NCBI GenBank assembly: GCA_029339505.1
Contig: JAQISU010000179.1
Location: 15,934,001 to 15,998,000, forward strand
Reading direction: 5' to 3'
DNA length: 64,000 nucleotides
Source: Unio delphinus
Lineage: Eukaryota; Mollusca; Bivalvia; Unionida; Unionidae
In this document: one piece after another, positions 23,458 to 35,840 of the stretch
Layout: every line of letters starts with the position of its first letter
Numbering within the stretch: position 1 is the first letter of the stretch
Program-made: the position numbers and the translations under genes
The notes under the pieces: generated by a model
Seen by the model: only the letters and a program-made list of their open reading frames with translations
Database searches by the model: none
Told to the model about the DNA's origin: nothing

Positions 23458-24094
23458 AGACTATAGTCTGTGTCTACATCACCGTTTGTACCCCCTGCCG
23501 ATTTCAGTGATGAAAAGCATAAACAAGATAAAAAGTCCATAAATCTTATTCAATTCGTTCATTGATTTATAATTTCTAACACGATTGCGACCAGGGTGTC
23601 CATAACACCTTTATCGTTTGCGTGTCTGATGCTTAACGGAAGTTTTTATTACAACCATGGCCATCCTCGAGATCAATTTCCAGTTCCTGGACAAGTCCCA
23701 TTTTCAGCAAAGGGGCAAATGTATAAATATGCATGTATGTACATAAAGGTAGATTTTATAGGTGGCAAAGGGATATAACTCTTAACCTTACCGTAATTGA
23801 CGGATGTATCCGGGAATAACCAAATAGGAACAATGACGTCACTCTATTTGTGGAAAAAAGACTTGCCCAAATTGTGTGCAATATGGTGTCGTGTTAGTAT
23901 GAAAACTTCCGTTAAGCATCAGACACGCAGACAATAAAGATGTTATGGACACCCTGGTCTCAATTGGGTTAGAAATTATAAATCAATGAATGAATTGAGT
24001 AAGATTTATTGACTTTTGATCTTGTTTATGCTTTTCGTTACTGAAATCGGCAAGGGGTACAAACGAACAGGGATGTAGACACAGACTATAGTCT
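23458..24094. mobile_element. Long-TIR palindromic MITE
   Basis: Arms of 189 bp (23458-23646) and 193 bp (24094-23902) are inverted copies with high identity. They start with the self-complementary AGACTATAGTCT and share CAGGGTGTCCATAACA and GCGTGTCTGATGCTTAACGG. A 255-bp centre has no meaningful frame. Its length and structure fit a non-autonomous DNA transposon; the superfamily is not clear. It lies in the intron between the 22848 and 28272 exons. Confidence 0.8.
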
Positions 24095-25200
24095 TATAAA
24101 TGTAATTATATTATTAAATGTTTATCAGCTTAATTATTAATGTTACTTGTTATATTATGACTCCAGGTTTTCTTCAATTTATATTACAAATTACTAATTA
24201 CTACTCCATGTGATTTTCATGAATATTTTAATAATGTGTTCTATTTAAATTGAGGAATCTTGTATTTGTAAAATAATTTTTGAATCTGTTTCCGAAATAG
24301 GAAGAAAGCTGCATAATTCTCAACCTGTGATTCTTAATAGTCTTTACAAAATGACAACTACAGTGTAACCTGCTATAAAACGGTGATTGTTGTCCATAGA
24401 ACACAGCCATGTAAAAAAACAAACTGTATAACCAAGTCAGTTAACTGACAAAAATTATGCATTTACCTAAAATATGGCGGGGTGGGTGGTAATAAAAGTG
24501 GGTGCAAAAGTATGTGTTTTTGATTAAATGATAACAAACAAGCCTGAAAAATCATTTGCGTATGACAACCTGCATTTGTGTAGTACAATCCATAGTCCAT
24601 TAAGTACTGTACATGTATATAATAACTCTATGAATTCAAGTATAGCTTACAAAATTTATAATTTATGTATGTCATGCTCCTTTAGAAAACACAAATAACA
24701 GATATAACAAAAATTGATAGTCCTCATTTGATTTATACTTGATTGTCACCAACAATTCATTACAATCTAACCCAGGGGATGAAGCTATTCACTGGCAAAT
24801 AAAAACGTGAACAAATTAAAAAGTTTTACAAACATTTTGCAAGATACCCATCATCTTAAAATACCTTGACAGTCAGATATAGATGGTTTTAAAAGAATAC
24901 AAATTTATATTGTGTTTTATGCTATCATTGGTAGCTCCACAAGCATTATTTATTTTTCCTGTGAAAATGAAATTTTCAAGGTACAATAACATGTTCCAGT
25001 TACTTTGAAAAAACACCCAACTATTTATCAGATTCCATTGCTTTTATCTAAGTTTGGTGCTGACCTCCATTGATGCAAGGTTCTTTGTTTTTAGTGACGA
25101 TCATAGATTGCTTTCTTTGATGAAGGGTGCAGGTGCTATTGAAGTCACAGCTTAAGCTTTGGGGGACCAAACAAATGTCCATTTCTTATTTCATTTGCTT
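24095..25200. other. C3-like intron, no gene recognised
   Basis: AT-rich, with a MITE-like CTACAGTGTAACCTGCTATA near 24358 but no matching second end seen. Confidence 0.45.
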
Positions 25201-25201
25201 A

Positions 25202-25202
<1 letters not shown>

Positions 25203-25270
<68 letters not shown>
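25203..25270. repeat. (TA)n microsatellite
   Basis: An uninterrupted TA run of about 34 units. Confidence 0.95.
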
Positions 25271-25275
<5 letters not shown>

Positions 25276-25729
25276 ATCAGTGCTTCATAGATAATATGTT
25301 TTCTTTGAACTTCCGCAAAACTATTTTTTCTGGGAACTGTAATTTGGTTGATTGTAATTTGTCACGGTAGTGTGACTACAGGATAGAGCACAAACTACAT
25401 TCTCCCATTTTTTAATGTTTGGATTTTTGTTTTTGTTTATTTTAATGACATTTCTGGTAGTGGAGTAATATGCTGACTTCCATGCATGTATCAGAAATTT
25501 TTAAAAAAAAGATTAACAGATGATGAATACTAATACGAGGCTATGCTCTTAAAAAAGGGAAGAGAAACAATGAAGAAATCAAGCTTTGTAAAATTTCACA
25601 AATAATTTATTTCCCTAGACTACATAGTGAAAAATGAGAAAAAAGAATTTATGGTTTTACAAATTAAATCCAAATAACAATCCAAGAATTTATTAGTCTT
25701 GAATCTCTTGACATTTTGCAATAATTGGA

Positions 25730-28130
25730 CTCAACTCAGGTTTGATGATATAAGCCTACATATCAAATCTGATTAGAAATAGTATGTGGCCTCTAGAGTT
25801 TTAACATGCTATGCACATGAGGTGCAAGATCACCTCATTAATATGCATGGGTGATTCTCACCATCAAACTGATCTGAAATCTGGATTTTATAAGATATCA
25901 GCTTACTCAGCAAGTATGAATCAAATCAGTTTAGAAATATGGTCTCTACGATGTCCACAAGCTACAAGCAACAACCAGACGCAAGATCACCTCATATATG
26001 TGCATGTATGTTGCTCATAAATTAATACATCTGAGATGATGATGATACAAGCTGAAATACTAACTCTGAAATGTGGCCTCCAGTGTTCATAGTCTCAGCA
26101 AATCAGATGCAAAATCATTGCTTTATTATATATGGATGTAAATGATAACTGACCTCGTCCAAGATCCTTATGATATAAGCTTTAACACCACAAATATGAT
26201 CTAGAGTTGCAATAAGATCAGTAATTATCTGCTCCTCAGTAAAACCAAATGTGCACAGAGACAACATTTTTTTAGTGACCTGATTTCTGAGTACAACATA
26301 GACTAATACCATCGATGCCCTCTAACTGAAAACATAAGTGTACCATTATTAGTTCCTTTACTTCTAACAACTTTGAAGATAAATATAAAGCAGAAAGAAA
26401 GAAAGCTTTAAATACTGACCCATGACTCTGACCCTGAAGACAGGTCACCAAATAAGGAATGTTTTGTCTTCTAGTGACTACACAAGCATACCATCCATTT
26501 ATCTTCAGCAACTGTCATGGTTTGTAGCACAATTGAGAGGTTTAAATCTTTTTACAAAGGCCTATTAAAAGACTTCCAGATGCTTTCCTGGAGTGTTTTT
26601 ATTTCTTCAGTAATTTCCACATATGCTACTATGATTCTCTGCAAAGAGGCAAATTAAAGGGCAAGGTTCTAAGGTAAACAAGGACCAGAACTCCACAATT
26701 GAAGGGTATAAGTCCATGTAACACCATACAATTATGACGATAATAGTGAAATCAAACTTGAACTAAGTCTTTATACAGGAAAATGGTGAAATCAAACTTT
26801 AGCTGGATCTTATTAAATGGAAAAGGTGAAATCGAACTTGAATGAGGTCTTCTTCACGTAGTCTTACACTAATTCTGTCACATTTCATTAATTCTTTCAA
26901 AAGTTATATAGCAGAAATGAATACAACATTTGTCAAATTCCATACAATTTTCCAGGGAAAAGATGAAATCAAACTTGAAGGCCAGAGTATATCTTCATGC
27001 AGTTTTCCATGGAAATGTTGAAATCAAAATTAAAGAGAATAAGGTCTAAACAACCCCATACAATTTTGCAGGTAAATGGTCAAATCAAACTTCAAGGGCA
27101 AAGGTAACTCCATACAATTTTCTGAAATAAGGTGAATTCAAACACAAAAACAAGGTCTTCTTGACATAAATTCTTACATCAATTTAGTTTTAAATTCCAC
27201 GAATTCTTTCAAAGGTTAAACAGTAGAAATTAAATGTGTCACTGACGGTGTAAAGTGGGTAAATCTCATAAACACCGCTAATAACCCCGGTCATTATATG
27301 GTTCTTACTGAATTAGTCAAACATCTGCAAATGTGATTACAATGCCATCAACAGGAAACTACAGGTACCGTTTCCTTTCTTCAAATTTTATCCCACTTTC
27401 TTTACTTATTCATTATTTTTGGACAATAAGTAAATTAAGAAACTTTTATAAATTAAACAGTGATACATTATACTCAGTTTGCATTCCCTACTATAAGAGA
27501 CCAATCATTTTATTAGTTTTGCGGGGGGCCTGGTTATTGTTCTAAAAAGGATATTTATTTCTCATGATATACTTAGTTTAAAACTTTTCTTGTAAGAAAC
27601 CAAGGAAGAAATCTTTTTATTTATTTAACTATTTGGTTATGAAAAATATTTCTCCAATAAAATCCCAGTCACCTCTCAATTTTAACCCCAACCCCAAGTT
27701 TAGTTCCGAAATTCAGGACGTTTTCAGAAATTTAAGGACTTTCCACATTACCAAGTCTGATAACAAAAATATTATCTGAAAAAGAGCTGCTAAAGTTCTG
27801 ACACTTAGCTCAGTCAATCAGATGCAAAATCATCTCACTAACATGCATGGCTATTGCTCTTAAATTCAAAGTGATTTAAGATTGTTTACCATATGTTATC
27901 AAAAACTGTTACAAGTTCTGCAATCACACCTCGTATAGTTTCTTGGGTCACATGCATTATCACACTCCTGTGAGAGGTTTGTCATAAAAGTCGATGAAGT
28001 GTGATCAAAAACCACAAAAAATATGATGGCTTTTGAAGTAGTAATAAGCTCAGCCAATCAGGTGCAAGATCACATTAATATTATGTATGGATCTCACTTA
28101 TAATAAATTTTGATGATATAAGCCCATATT
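25730..28130. repeat. Diverged intronic repeats
   Basis: Imperfect units recur with blocks like CAATCAGATGCAAAATCATC, then CTCATTAATATGCATGG, then GATATAAGC and TGTGGCCTCTAGAGTT (near 25750-25860, 25975-26200, 27815-27860, 28045-28130). A second set around GGTGAAATCAAACTTGAA recurs between 26745 and 27135 at 60-100-bp spacing. These look like old tandem duplications within the intron. Confidence 0.55.
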
Positions 28131-28271
28131 ACATGCTTGATCAGATTGGGATCAGAAATGTGGAAGCAGGGCCATACCATAAGTTTGCTTGATTTGTGGC
28201 CATGTGAACTAAAAATAAATGTATACAACCAAAAACTATATGTTCTATTTTTTTTGAAATTTTTTACTTAC

Positions 28272-28500
28272 CCATTGGTCTTGAATATAATAGTTGAAGA
28301 TGGTTACTTTAATATTCATTTGCTCCAGACGAACTGCTTTATAAGGGAGATCAATTTGGAGGAAGACATTCTGGAACGTTTTGAATGTAACTGGCTCAGC
28401 AATACAAATACCATATTCTGATGACATACCAATTGCCTGTACCCTCCACTCAGTTATTGAATGTGGTATATGTCGTTTTATGTTCAACACCCCATTGAAA
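28272..28500 (-). CDS. C3-like exon 4 visible: MG7 N-terminal half
   Basis: Exon of 229 bp, acceptor TTGCAACAG, donor GTAAGT, phase 2 in and phase 0 out, giving 76 complete codons. The translation begins FNGVLNIKRHIPHSITEWRV and has ICIAEPVTFKTFQNVF and LPYKAVRLEQ. These are the best conserved A2M/C3 family blocks ('..D.ITEW...A.....G..VA.P....V...F......LPYSV.R.EQ'). It ends on a tryptophan codon directly joined in frame to the next exon. This is the easiest exon with which to confirm the gene by a protein search. Confidence 0.92.
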
Positions 28501-29015
28501 CTGTTGCAAAAATAAAACCCATTATTTCAGTGGCATTTCTATCAACATTTTGTGAACAATCAGAGAACTGATAACCACTTTCAATAAAACACATATTTAC
28601 AATGTACATGGATAATAAGAAAGTAATCAAAGATAACTAATTGCAACAAAATAAATATTTACTATGTGTATGAATAATAAATACATACATAATAAAAGAT
28701 AACAATTAATAAAATACATACTTACCTTATAAAGTACATTAATAATTAGTGATTGTTGTTTCTGAAAATATTGGTCACCATAGGTTGACCATTGGGTCAG
28801 GGAACAATGCCAAGGTCACCCGACATATGACATAGACTAAGGAAAATAAATATAGTGTAGGAAAAAATAATACACACACACATATGCACACACACACACA
28901 TTCATATAGCACACACTCTCTTTTTAGACAATTACAAATATACAGCTTCTAGGTGACGCACTGTACACTATAACATTATGATATTAAAACATATATTTGA
29001 CTTGGACACATCAGT
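28500..29015. other. C3-like intron, no gene recognised
   Basis: Short (CA)n run near 28873-28900; otherwise featureless AT-rich DNA. Confidence 0.5.
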
Positions 29016-29019
29016 CTTA

Positions 29020-29265
29020 GTTAGGGGCCCCGAATGGTCTAAAGCGTTCTCCGTTACGCATCATTGCCATCTCACCTATGTCTGTGTGGGTTCGAGTCTC
29101 AGATTGGGTCAATGTGGGTATGTGAGAAAGCTTGCCAGTAGCTTCTCGTGGGACGGTGGTTCTTTCTGGGGGTTCCTGGGTTCTTACTCCATCAATAATA
29201 CTGGCCGCCATGTATAGCCTATATTGAGTTGAAAAATGGCGTTAAACCCTACAACAATAACAACA
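29020..29265 (+). mobile_element. tRNA-derived SINE, family 2
   Basis: GGGGCCCCGAATGGTCTAAA head, B-box-like TGGGTTCGAGTCTCAG at 29087, then CTTGCCAGTAGCTTCTCGTG and a TTAAACCCTACAACAATAAC end. Best preserved B box of the family in this window. Confidence 0.8.
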
Positions 29266-30355
29266 TCATTCTTAATTACTGTGCAATAACGGTTCTCACT
29301 TTTCTTAAATCAACATAGGTAAGTGCTTTTTTTTCTTTTCAGATTTGATTGCAATATATTTTACCAGACTTTAGTGGCTTTTAAGAAAAACTTTCAACAC
29401 ATCTAATCTAGATATATCCCCTTTCATTTTACATTTATAGTTGTAGTATTTGGTAAAAATAAAGCAAAATTAGCATCTATATTAATACTGAATCCAATGG
29501 GACACATCCTTCCACAGCCTGATTATCATGCACATTACATTCCCCCCCCCCCCCCCAAAAAAAATGCAGTATCATTTCCAGGGCTTTTTTAAAACAAAAA
29601 TTACATTTATCAGTACTGGGCAATTTTATTTTATACAAAAAGAATTAATTGGGAACATTCAACGAGAAACATGAAATTGAAACCATTGTAATTTTGAGTT
29701 TCTTGTTATTTTAAAAACTTTAGCATATACATCAGGCCATATTCAGAATGAAATTTTAATTCTGTATGTTTTCACTAATTGCTTTAACATCCTTTTTGAA
29801 AAGTAAATTGTAATAGCCTTAACATTCTTTATTGTAATAAAATACAATTTCTAAATGGTCTGACAAGTGTTATTAGGATCTTGCACAATCAATTATCCCT
29901 TGAAAGGCAAGAAAATTTTTACTGAGACCAGATCAAGCTTTAAAGCTATCAAGAGTCAATAATACTGTAGTTCCCTGATCTGTTAGCATATCACCAATAT
30001 AGATTACATTATGTTCAAACCATTTCTTATAGAAAACTTGTACCTTGTTCACCCTTATAAGGGAATTCATCCATAAACTTGTTTTCCAAACATCTTCACC
30101 TGTCGAAGATATATTTATATCTACTAACAGTTTCACAGCCAGTAAAATATCATGCCAAAACCCATTTTGTTTCTCTTTTTGGATAAAGTCATCACATTTT
30201 CATCTCCTAATAAAAACAGGTACTTTATCTTGCATATTTCATAAGTAAATTTACCAATTTTCTTTGAGGGAGAAGACTTCTACAAATCCATGCCATTTTC
30301 AAAGCTAATATAAATGTATCAATATCTGTCATTGCCAAGACACCTTTGAATCATT
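29265..30355. other. C3-like intron, no gene recognised
   Basis: A C-run followed by an A-run at 29541-29565; otherwise nothing supported. Confidence 0.5.
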
Positions 30356-30356
30356 G

Positions 30357-30603
30357 TTTGTTTTTTATGGTTTAACACCATTTTTCAGCACAATATAGGC
30401 TACACATGGTGGCCAGTATTAATAGTGGAGGAAGAAACCGGACAAACCCCGGAAAGAACCACCGACCCACGAGTAGCTACTGGCAAGCTTTCTCACATAA
30501 CTACATTTGCCGAATCTTAGACTCGAACCCACGCAGACAGAGGTGAGATGGCAGTGATCCGTAACGGACAGCGCTTTACACCACTCGGCCACCTGGAGCC
30601 CCT
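30357..30603 (-). mobile_element. tRNA-derived SINE, family 2, inverted
   Basis: Ends in GGGGC at 30597-30603 read in reverse (GGGGCTCCAGGTGGCCGAGT head), with GACTCGAACCCACGC as the reversed B box (30521) and CCACGAGTAGCTACTGGCAA in the body. Confidence 0.8.
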
Positions 30604-30604
30604 T

Positions 30605-32480
30605 CCTTTGAATCATACCCTCCATTTTAACTTTGTTCACTTTTGATTTCTATATAAAAGTGAAAAATAATTAATTTAATTCTTTGATAAATATTTGTAA
30701 AGGATCTGGAAATGAGATAGATGAACAAATGATCAAATTTTGAAATAATTATGGTTTACAAAACTATTATTTCACCAACTGTCAATGATCGATCATTTCT
30801 GTTTTAAGTTCAAAATTTATTTTTATGATTTTATCTATTATTTTACCAATTGGTGTTAAGGATCACTTTTCAAAAGTTTTAATTATTTATTTAATTTTCC
30901 AAATTCAATTTTACCATTTTATCCAAATCCACCTAAAGCTTTAAGCACATTAATGAAAATTCGATCACCCACTGTAACTTCAACCTGTGATGAAATGTTG
31001 CTGAATTGTACTTCTTGCTTACTATCCAAACTGTTTTTGTTTTGGTTTCAGTCCTGAAATCTTTGCAAAGAAGCTCAATACTTCACAAGAAAATTCCAAT
31101 GATTTAAAAGAGCCATCAAGAATTAAAATAGTATCATCTGCAAACTGTGACTTTAATAGTTCTGTTTCCTGTAACTTTATGCAGTGTGACCCCACTATAA
31201 TGCACTGTTATAATGCTAATACGGACGTAACATGGTTGTAGCATGGCTCCCGAAACTTCATGTACATGTACCTTATTACAGGGTTTTTTCTTAAAAAACA
31301 AAAAATTCTTATAAGTATGAAAATTAAATATGTAAAAAGTTTTATTATCATTTTGGAGAAGAGATTGCATATAAATTCCAAAAGAAGACAATTGTGGCTT
31401 AAATATCATATGCATGTATTATTCTCATACTCTTCTTAAAAGTATGATACAAAACATGCAGAAAATTTATTAGCATTTTTGGGAGGAGGAAATTACATGG
31501 GTCCTAACATTTTTTAATTGAACCAATTTCTTTACAGTTTTGTGCCAAAATAAACACCTGAAATACAAATTATCTGAACCAGTGGCTGGGCCTTCTGAGA
31601 ACTTTGATCTTTGTTTGTTGTTGAAAAATGACAGCTCATAAGTGCTAATATTATTATTACTGATCCTTAAGCAATGAAGCCATCAAATCTACTTTTTGTT
31701 TGTCTTTAATGCATTACGTATACAATTGTTGCTCAACTAATATCCAACACAAGTTCTCTAAATTTAATACACAACTAAGCAACAACCAAAGCGATGGTTG
31801 ATAAAAGATTCTCACCAGAATTTATTAATCAATTAATTTAACTACATTGCTCATCATCAATGTCAACTGCCGAACTCAACTTGTTTAAATGAAGGAGGAA
31901 CGATTTAATTTATAAAACATCAAAGAAACAAAAGCTGCCAACAACTGCACATGGCTTAGGGGCGGTGTTGTTTCTTGCCATCTGTTGACTAGTGAATAAT
32001 GTTGTCCATTTCCAACAAATATACCCCCATTGTTTAATGACAATTATTCTTGCTGTTGTCATTCAAACCAATAGGTGTAAAAGTGTTAATTAGTAGACAT
32101 TTTGAATGGAAAATGCGGAACGTAAATGTAAAACTTGTAATGTTAAAGAAAAGTTTGAAGCATTGGACAGGATTGAGTCCAGTGTTAAAACAATCACAAG
32201 TGACTAACGATTTAGGTGTGAATGAATCAACAAATTGAGGATGGAAGAAGGAAAGAAGCACATTAAAGAGAGTTGGTTGTGGATATGCATGAAAGCAGTC
32301 AAAAGTTTAATGTGTGCTTTGAGATGGATGGAGACATAAGACATCAACTAGGTTCGAATTCTTCAGCTGAGAAATATAATTGACTTTGCCAAGAGCAAAT
32401 GTGACAGTAGCAGAAAGCAGCTATTTATACGGAAGAACAGCAAGACTCGACTGCTTGCTCCCAGGAATCAAGGTTTATCT
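30605..32480. other. C3-like intron, no gene recognised
   Basis: AT-rich. Near 31179 a pogo-type terminus (CAGTGTGACCCCACTATAAT) is visible without an obvious partner. Confidence 0.45.
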
Positions 32481-32489
32481 TGAATGCTT

Positions 32490-35400
32490 TCAATGCTTTC
32501 AATGCAGCTTTCAGATTGTCTTTGAGCATTTCTTCTGACTTCTGTGGGATTACTGTCCCTACTGTAGCTCATTCATACATCATGTCCTGCCCAGCGTAGC
32601 TGGGACTGCATCAGGATGGTATGAGTAGTGAGGAGACATGCTTGGGCAAGTACCTCAGTGTCTCTAATTTTGTCCTGACACTTGATGTTGAGGATTTTCC
32701 TGAGACTTGTGTTACGTGCTTAGGCTCGAATAAGCAGCAACACAGAAAGAGTAAAAACTAACAAGCTTGTAAAACTTTAACAATGATTTTTATTAAGTAC
32801 AGTTATTTTCATAAAATAAATAAACTTACGGTTTTAGAGAATCGAACCCAACAAATATAGAATTTACAAAATAATCCACTAATGGAATTGCAAGTCCTGA
32901 TAAATAAATGTTCTAATATTTCCAGGTTCGAATCTTGACGATGTAATCCAAAATGGCTGACAATGTCACGTGATGCAGTTCTTGTTTTTTTAATATCATT
33001 CAGTTGAAATTATGAAACACGTCCTTTTTCCAAATAAATTGAATAATTCTTCTTTTCCAACGAATTGACAGAGTCCAGAACAAGATAATTAAACTCAAAC
33101 AGAAAATACACAATTTAACTTTAAAATAAGCCCAAATTCTACTAATGTTGGCTTCCAAAACACAGCTATATATAACTGTTTTTCTGAAGTAAACAAGTGA
33201 TCACGTGATTTTCTAGAAATTGATAGAAAGTCAGAGGAAGAGTCTACCTTCACCTAATCACGTAATAATAAAATGATCCAGAAGAAAAAAAGCCACGAAT
33301 TACTAAAAATAAAATGTTGTCCTTGAAATTAACCAATAGTTTTAGAAACTTGTTGACAATGTCCAAAGCAAGGTCAGGAATTAGATCAATAAGCCAAGGT
33401 CAAAACTTGTTTACAATTAGAGTATAGTCAGCCTGAACTTTCTAGAACAAAATCTCCCAATTAATGGATATAAAACCCTAAATGACAAATTTGGATTTAA
33501 CAATTAAAAAAATAAATAATTTAAATCCAATAGCCATAACTCTTGTGGTGTGAAAATGGTTAAACTTCCTGGTACACATTCCACATTTTGCATGCGTAAA
33601 GAAGTGTAAGGAGCACAACTGCCCTGTAGACCTTTAGTTTGGTCTGGATGCCAATACTTCTTTGATTCCAGACATTGGCATACAGTCTGCTGAAAGATAG
33701 GCTGACTCTGTCAATGCGAAGGTTCACTTTGTCATCAATAGTGACGCTCTGTGACAGTGTGCTGCTAAAGTAGGTGAAAAGGTTCACTATGTTGAGCTTT
33801 TGGCTGTTGACAGTGATATTCAGGCTCAACATAGGGTTTTGCAGGATATGGCTGATGGAAGACTTCAATTTTCTTGGTACTGATGGTAAGACCAAAGCTT
33901 GTGCAGTAGCTAGAGAACTTGTCACCACTGCACTGTAGGTCAGCTTCTGAGCCAGTGTTGAGGGCACAATTATCAATAGAAAGAATTCCTTGATAGTGTC
34001 TGTCATAACCTTTGTTTTCACTTGAAGCCTCCTTGGGTTAAACAGTTTTCCATCTGTACCGTGCTTGATGCCAACTCCAACATCTCCATCTCTGAAAGTA
34101 TTAGTCAACATGGCAGAGAACAATAGACTGAACAGTGTCAGTGCCATAACACATCCCTACTTGATGCTATTAGTTACTGGAAATAGCTTAGATGTCTCTC
34201 TATTGTCCTGAATCATGCTTGCATGCCGTCATGGAAATGCTGCACCATGGATATAAATTTTATTGGGCATCCATACTTGGCCATTACCTTTCACAAGCCT
34301 TCTCTTCTGACAGCATTAAAGGTTTTAGTAAGTCGATGTAGAAGGAGAAGAGGTTGGCGTTTTACTCTTGACATTTCACTTGTAGCTGGCTTGCAGCAAA
34401 CACCATGTTTATGGTCCCACATTCTTTTCAGAATCTACAATGGCTTTCTGGCAGGATTCCCTGGTCAAGGTGCATGTTGTGGTGATTCAGTAGGATTTTT
34501 TAAGTATCTTTCCTGTGGCGCAAGGATATACCCTGATGGTTGTTGCAGACCTGGCTGTTCCCTTTGCGCTTATACTTGTAGATTATGGTGGCATCTTTGA
34601 ATTCCTGGGGAATTGTCTCTTGCTGCCACATCAGTAAAAACATTTCGTGGAGACTTTCTACCAGAGCTGTGCCCCATCCTTGTAGAATTCAGCCGGGATA
34701 GAGTCTGAACCAGGGGTTTTACCACTGGAGAACAAACATATTGCTTTCTGTGTCTAGAGCAAGACGGGGGGGGGGGGGTCACCCAGTGCTTTGTTGATGG
34801 GTAATTGGTGGAGACAACTGCTTCACTGATGAAGGGTGATTTGGGATGCTGTCCAAGTGTTCAGTCAAACACTGAAGAATCTTCTCTTTGTCAGTAATTA
34901 GTGTGTTCCTGTCTGCACTGAGAAGGGGGGATGATCCAGAGGATGTGAGTCACTACACTTCTTTCAGGGCATTGTAGAAGTTCTTCATGTCATGTCTGTC
35001 TGTGTAACACTGAATCTCTTCAGCTTTGTTGCTCAGCCACATGTATCGCATCTGTCAGTTTCTGCTGTACAGTTAGTTCTGTGAATACTGTTTTATGAAT
35101 CTTTCCTGGAGGTGGAGTTGTTGAGGTAGGTTTGGTGGAGATGGTGTTTCTCATCCAGCAACTGCTTGATCTCGTCACAGTTCTTATCCAACCAGTCTTG
35201 GTGCCTTCTGGTTAAGGATCCTAGGACTTCAGAAGCTATGCTGTAGACTAACTCTCTGAATACCACAGTCGGTCTACACATTCTGATGGTCCAGCGGGAT
35301 GGATTTCAGATGTTTTTCCAGGGCATCCATGTGAGGCTGTTTGGTACTAGTATGTGTAAGCTTGGTGATGTTATGTCATTTAGGAGCCTTTTCTCCCTGC

Positions 35401-35840
35401 AGGCATCTTTTGGGCTGAATGCAGATGTTGAGTTTGTTGATGATGATGTGGTGGTCTGTCCAGCAGTCAGTGCCGCACAAGGATTTAGTCACATACACCT
35501 CCTGCTTGACCATATTCCTGACAATGATGTACTTAATGAAATGCCAGTGTTTTGAACGAGGGTGCACCCACGACAACCGGTTATGGGAATGGAGGTGGAA
35601 GACCATATTGGTGATCAGCAGTTTACGCTCAGAGCAAGTCTGGATCTAAAGGAGACCAATGCTTTACAGTGACCCACTCAATACTTTCCTAGAACTCAGG
35701 AGTATGATCCCAAGCAATGTGATCACAGACTACTCTTGCATTGATTTTGCCAAGAATGATGAGCTTATCAGCCATTAGAACAACAGCAATGACAGAGTGA
35801 AGATCCAAAAGACTTTGAAAAATTCAGCTGTAAATCTGTC
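32490..35840 (-). pseudogene. Non-LTR retrotransposon (endonuclease-RT), split by an insertion
   Basis: Minus-strand pieces in order: DKLIILGKINARV (about 35770, endonuclease 'GDFNARVG' motif), NRLSWVHPRSKHWHFIKYII (35580), CWTDHHIIINKLNICIQPKR (35440), TRRHQDWLDKNCDEIKQLLD (35190), then the RT domain ORF 34147-33560 with LFSLLFSAMLTNTFRDGDVG, FTYFSSTLSQSVTIDDKVN and YRAVVLLTLLYACKMWNVYQ. It continues KFNHFHT at 33560-33545 and, after a foreign 831-bp segment, with LRKILNIKCQDKIRDTEVLA and SQLRWAGHDV at 32705-32570. The wording is that of an abundant metazoan LINE family. Stops and frameshifts are many; the 'FADD' catalytic motif is not intact. Confidence 0.85.
32711..33541. mobile_element. 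831-bp insertion with 5-bp target duplication
   Basis: CTTGT occurs at 32706-32710 and again at 33542-33546, exactly where the LINE reading frame stops and resumes. Removing the segment and one CTTGT joins 'HFHT' to 'LRK' in frame. The ends read GTTACGTGCTTAGG and, reversed, AGTTATGGCTATTGG, only loosely inverted. There is no coding frame. It could be a solo LTR (TGTTAC-type start, 5-bp duplication) or a small DNA element. Confidence 0.7.

Noticed and set aside
26115..26312. Candidate extra C3-like exon (ends GACGAG before GTCAGT)
   Set aside because: The phase chain between the 28272 and 22848 exons is already complete without it, it lacks family motifs, and it lies in the diverged intronic repeats.
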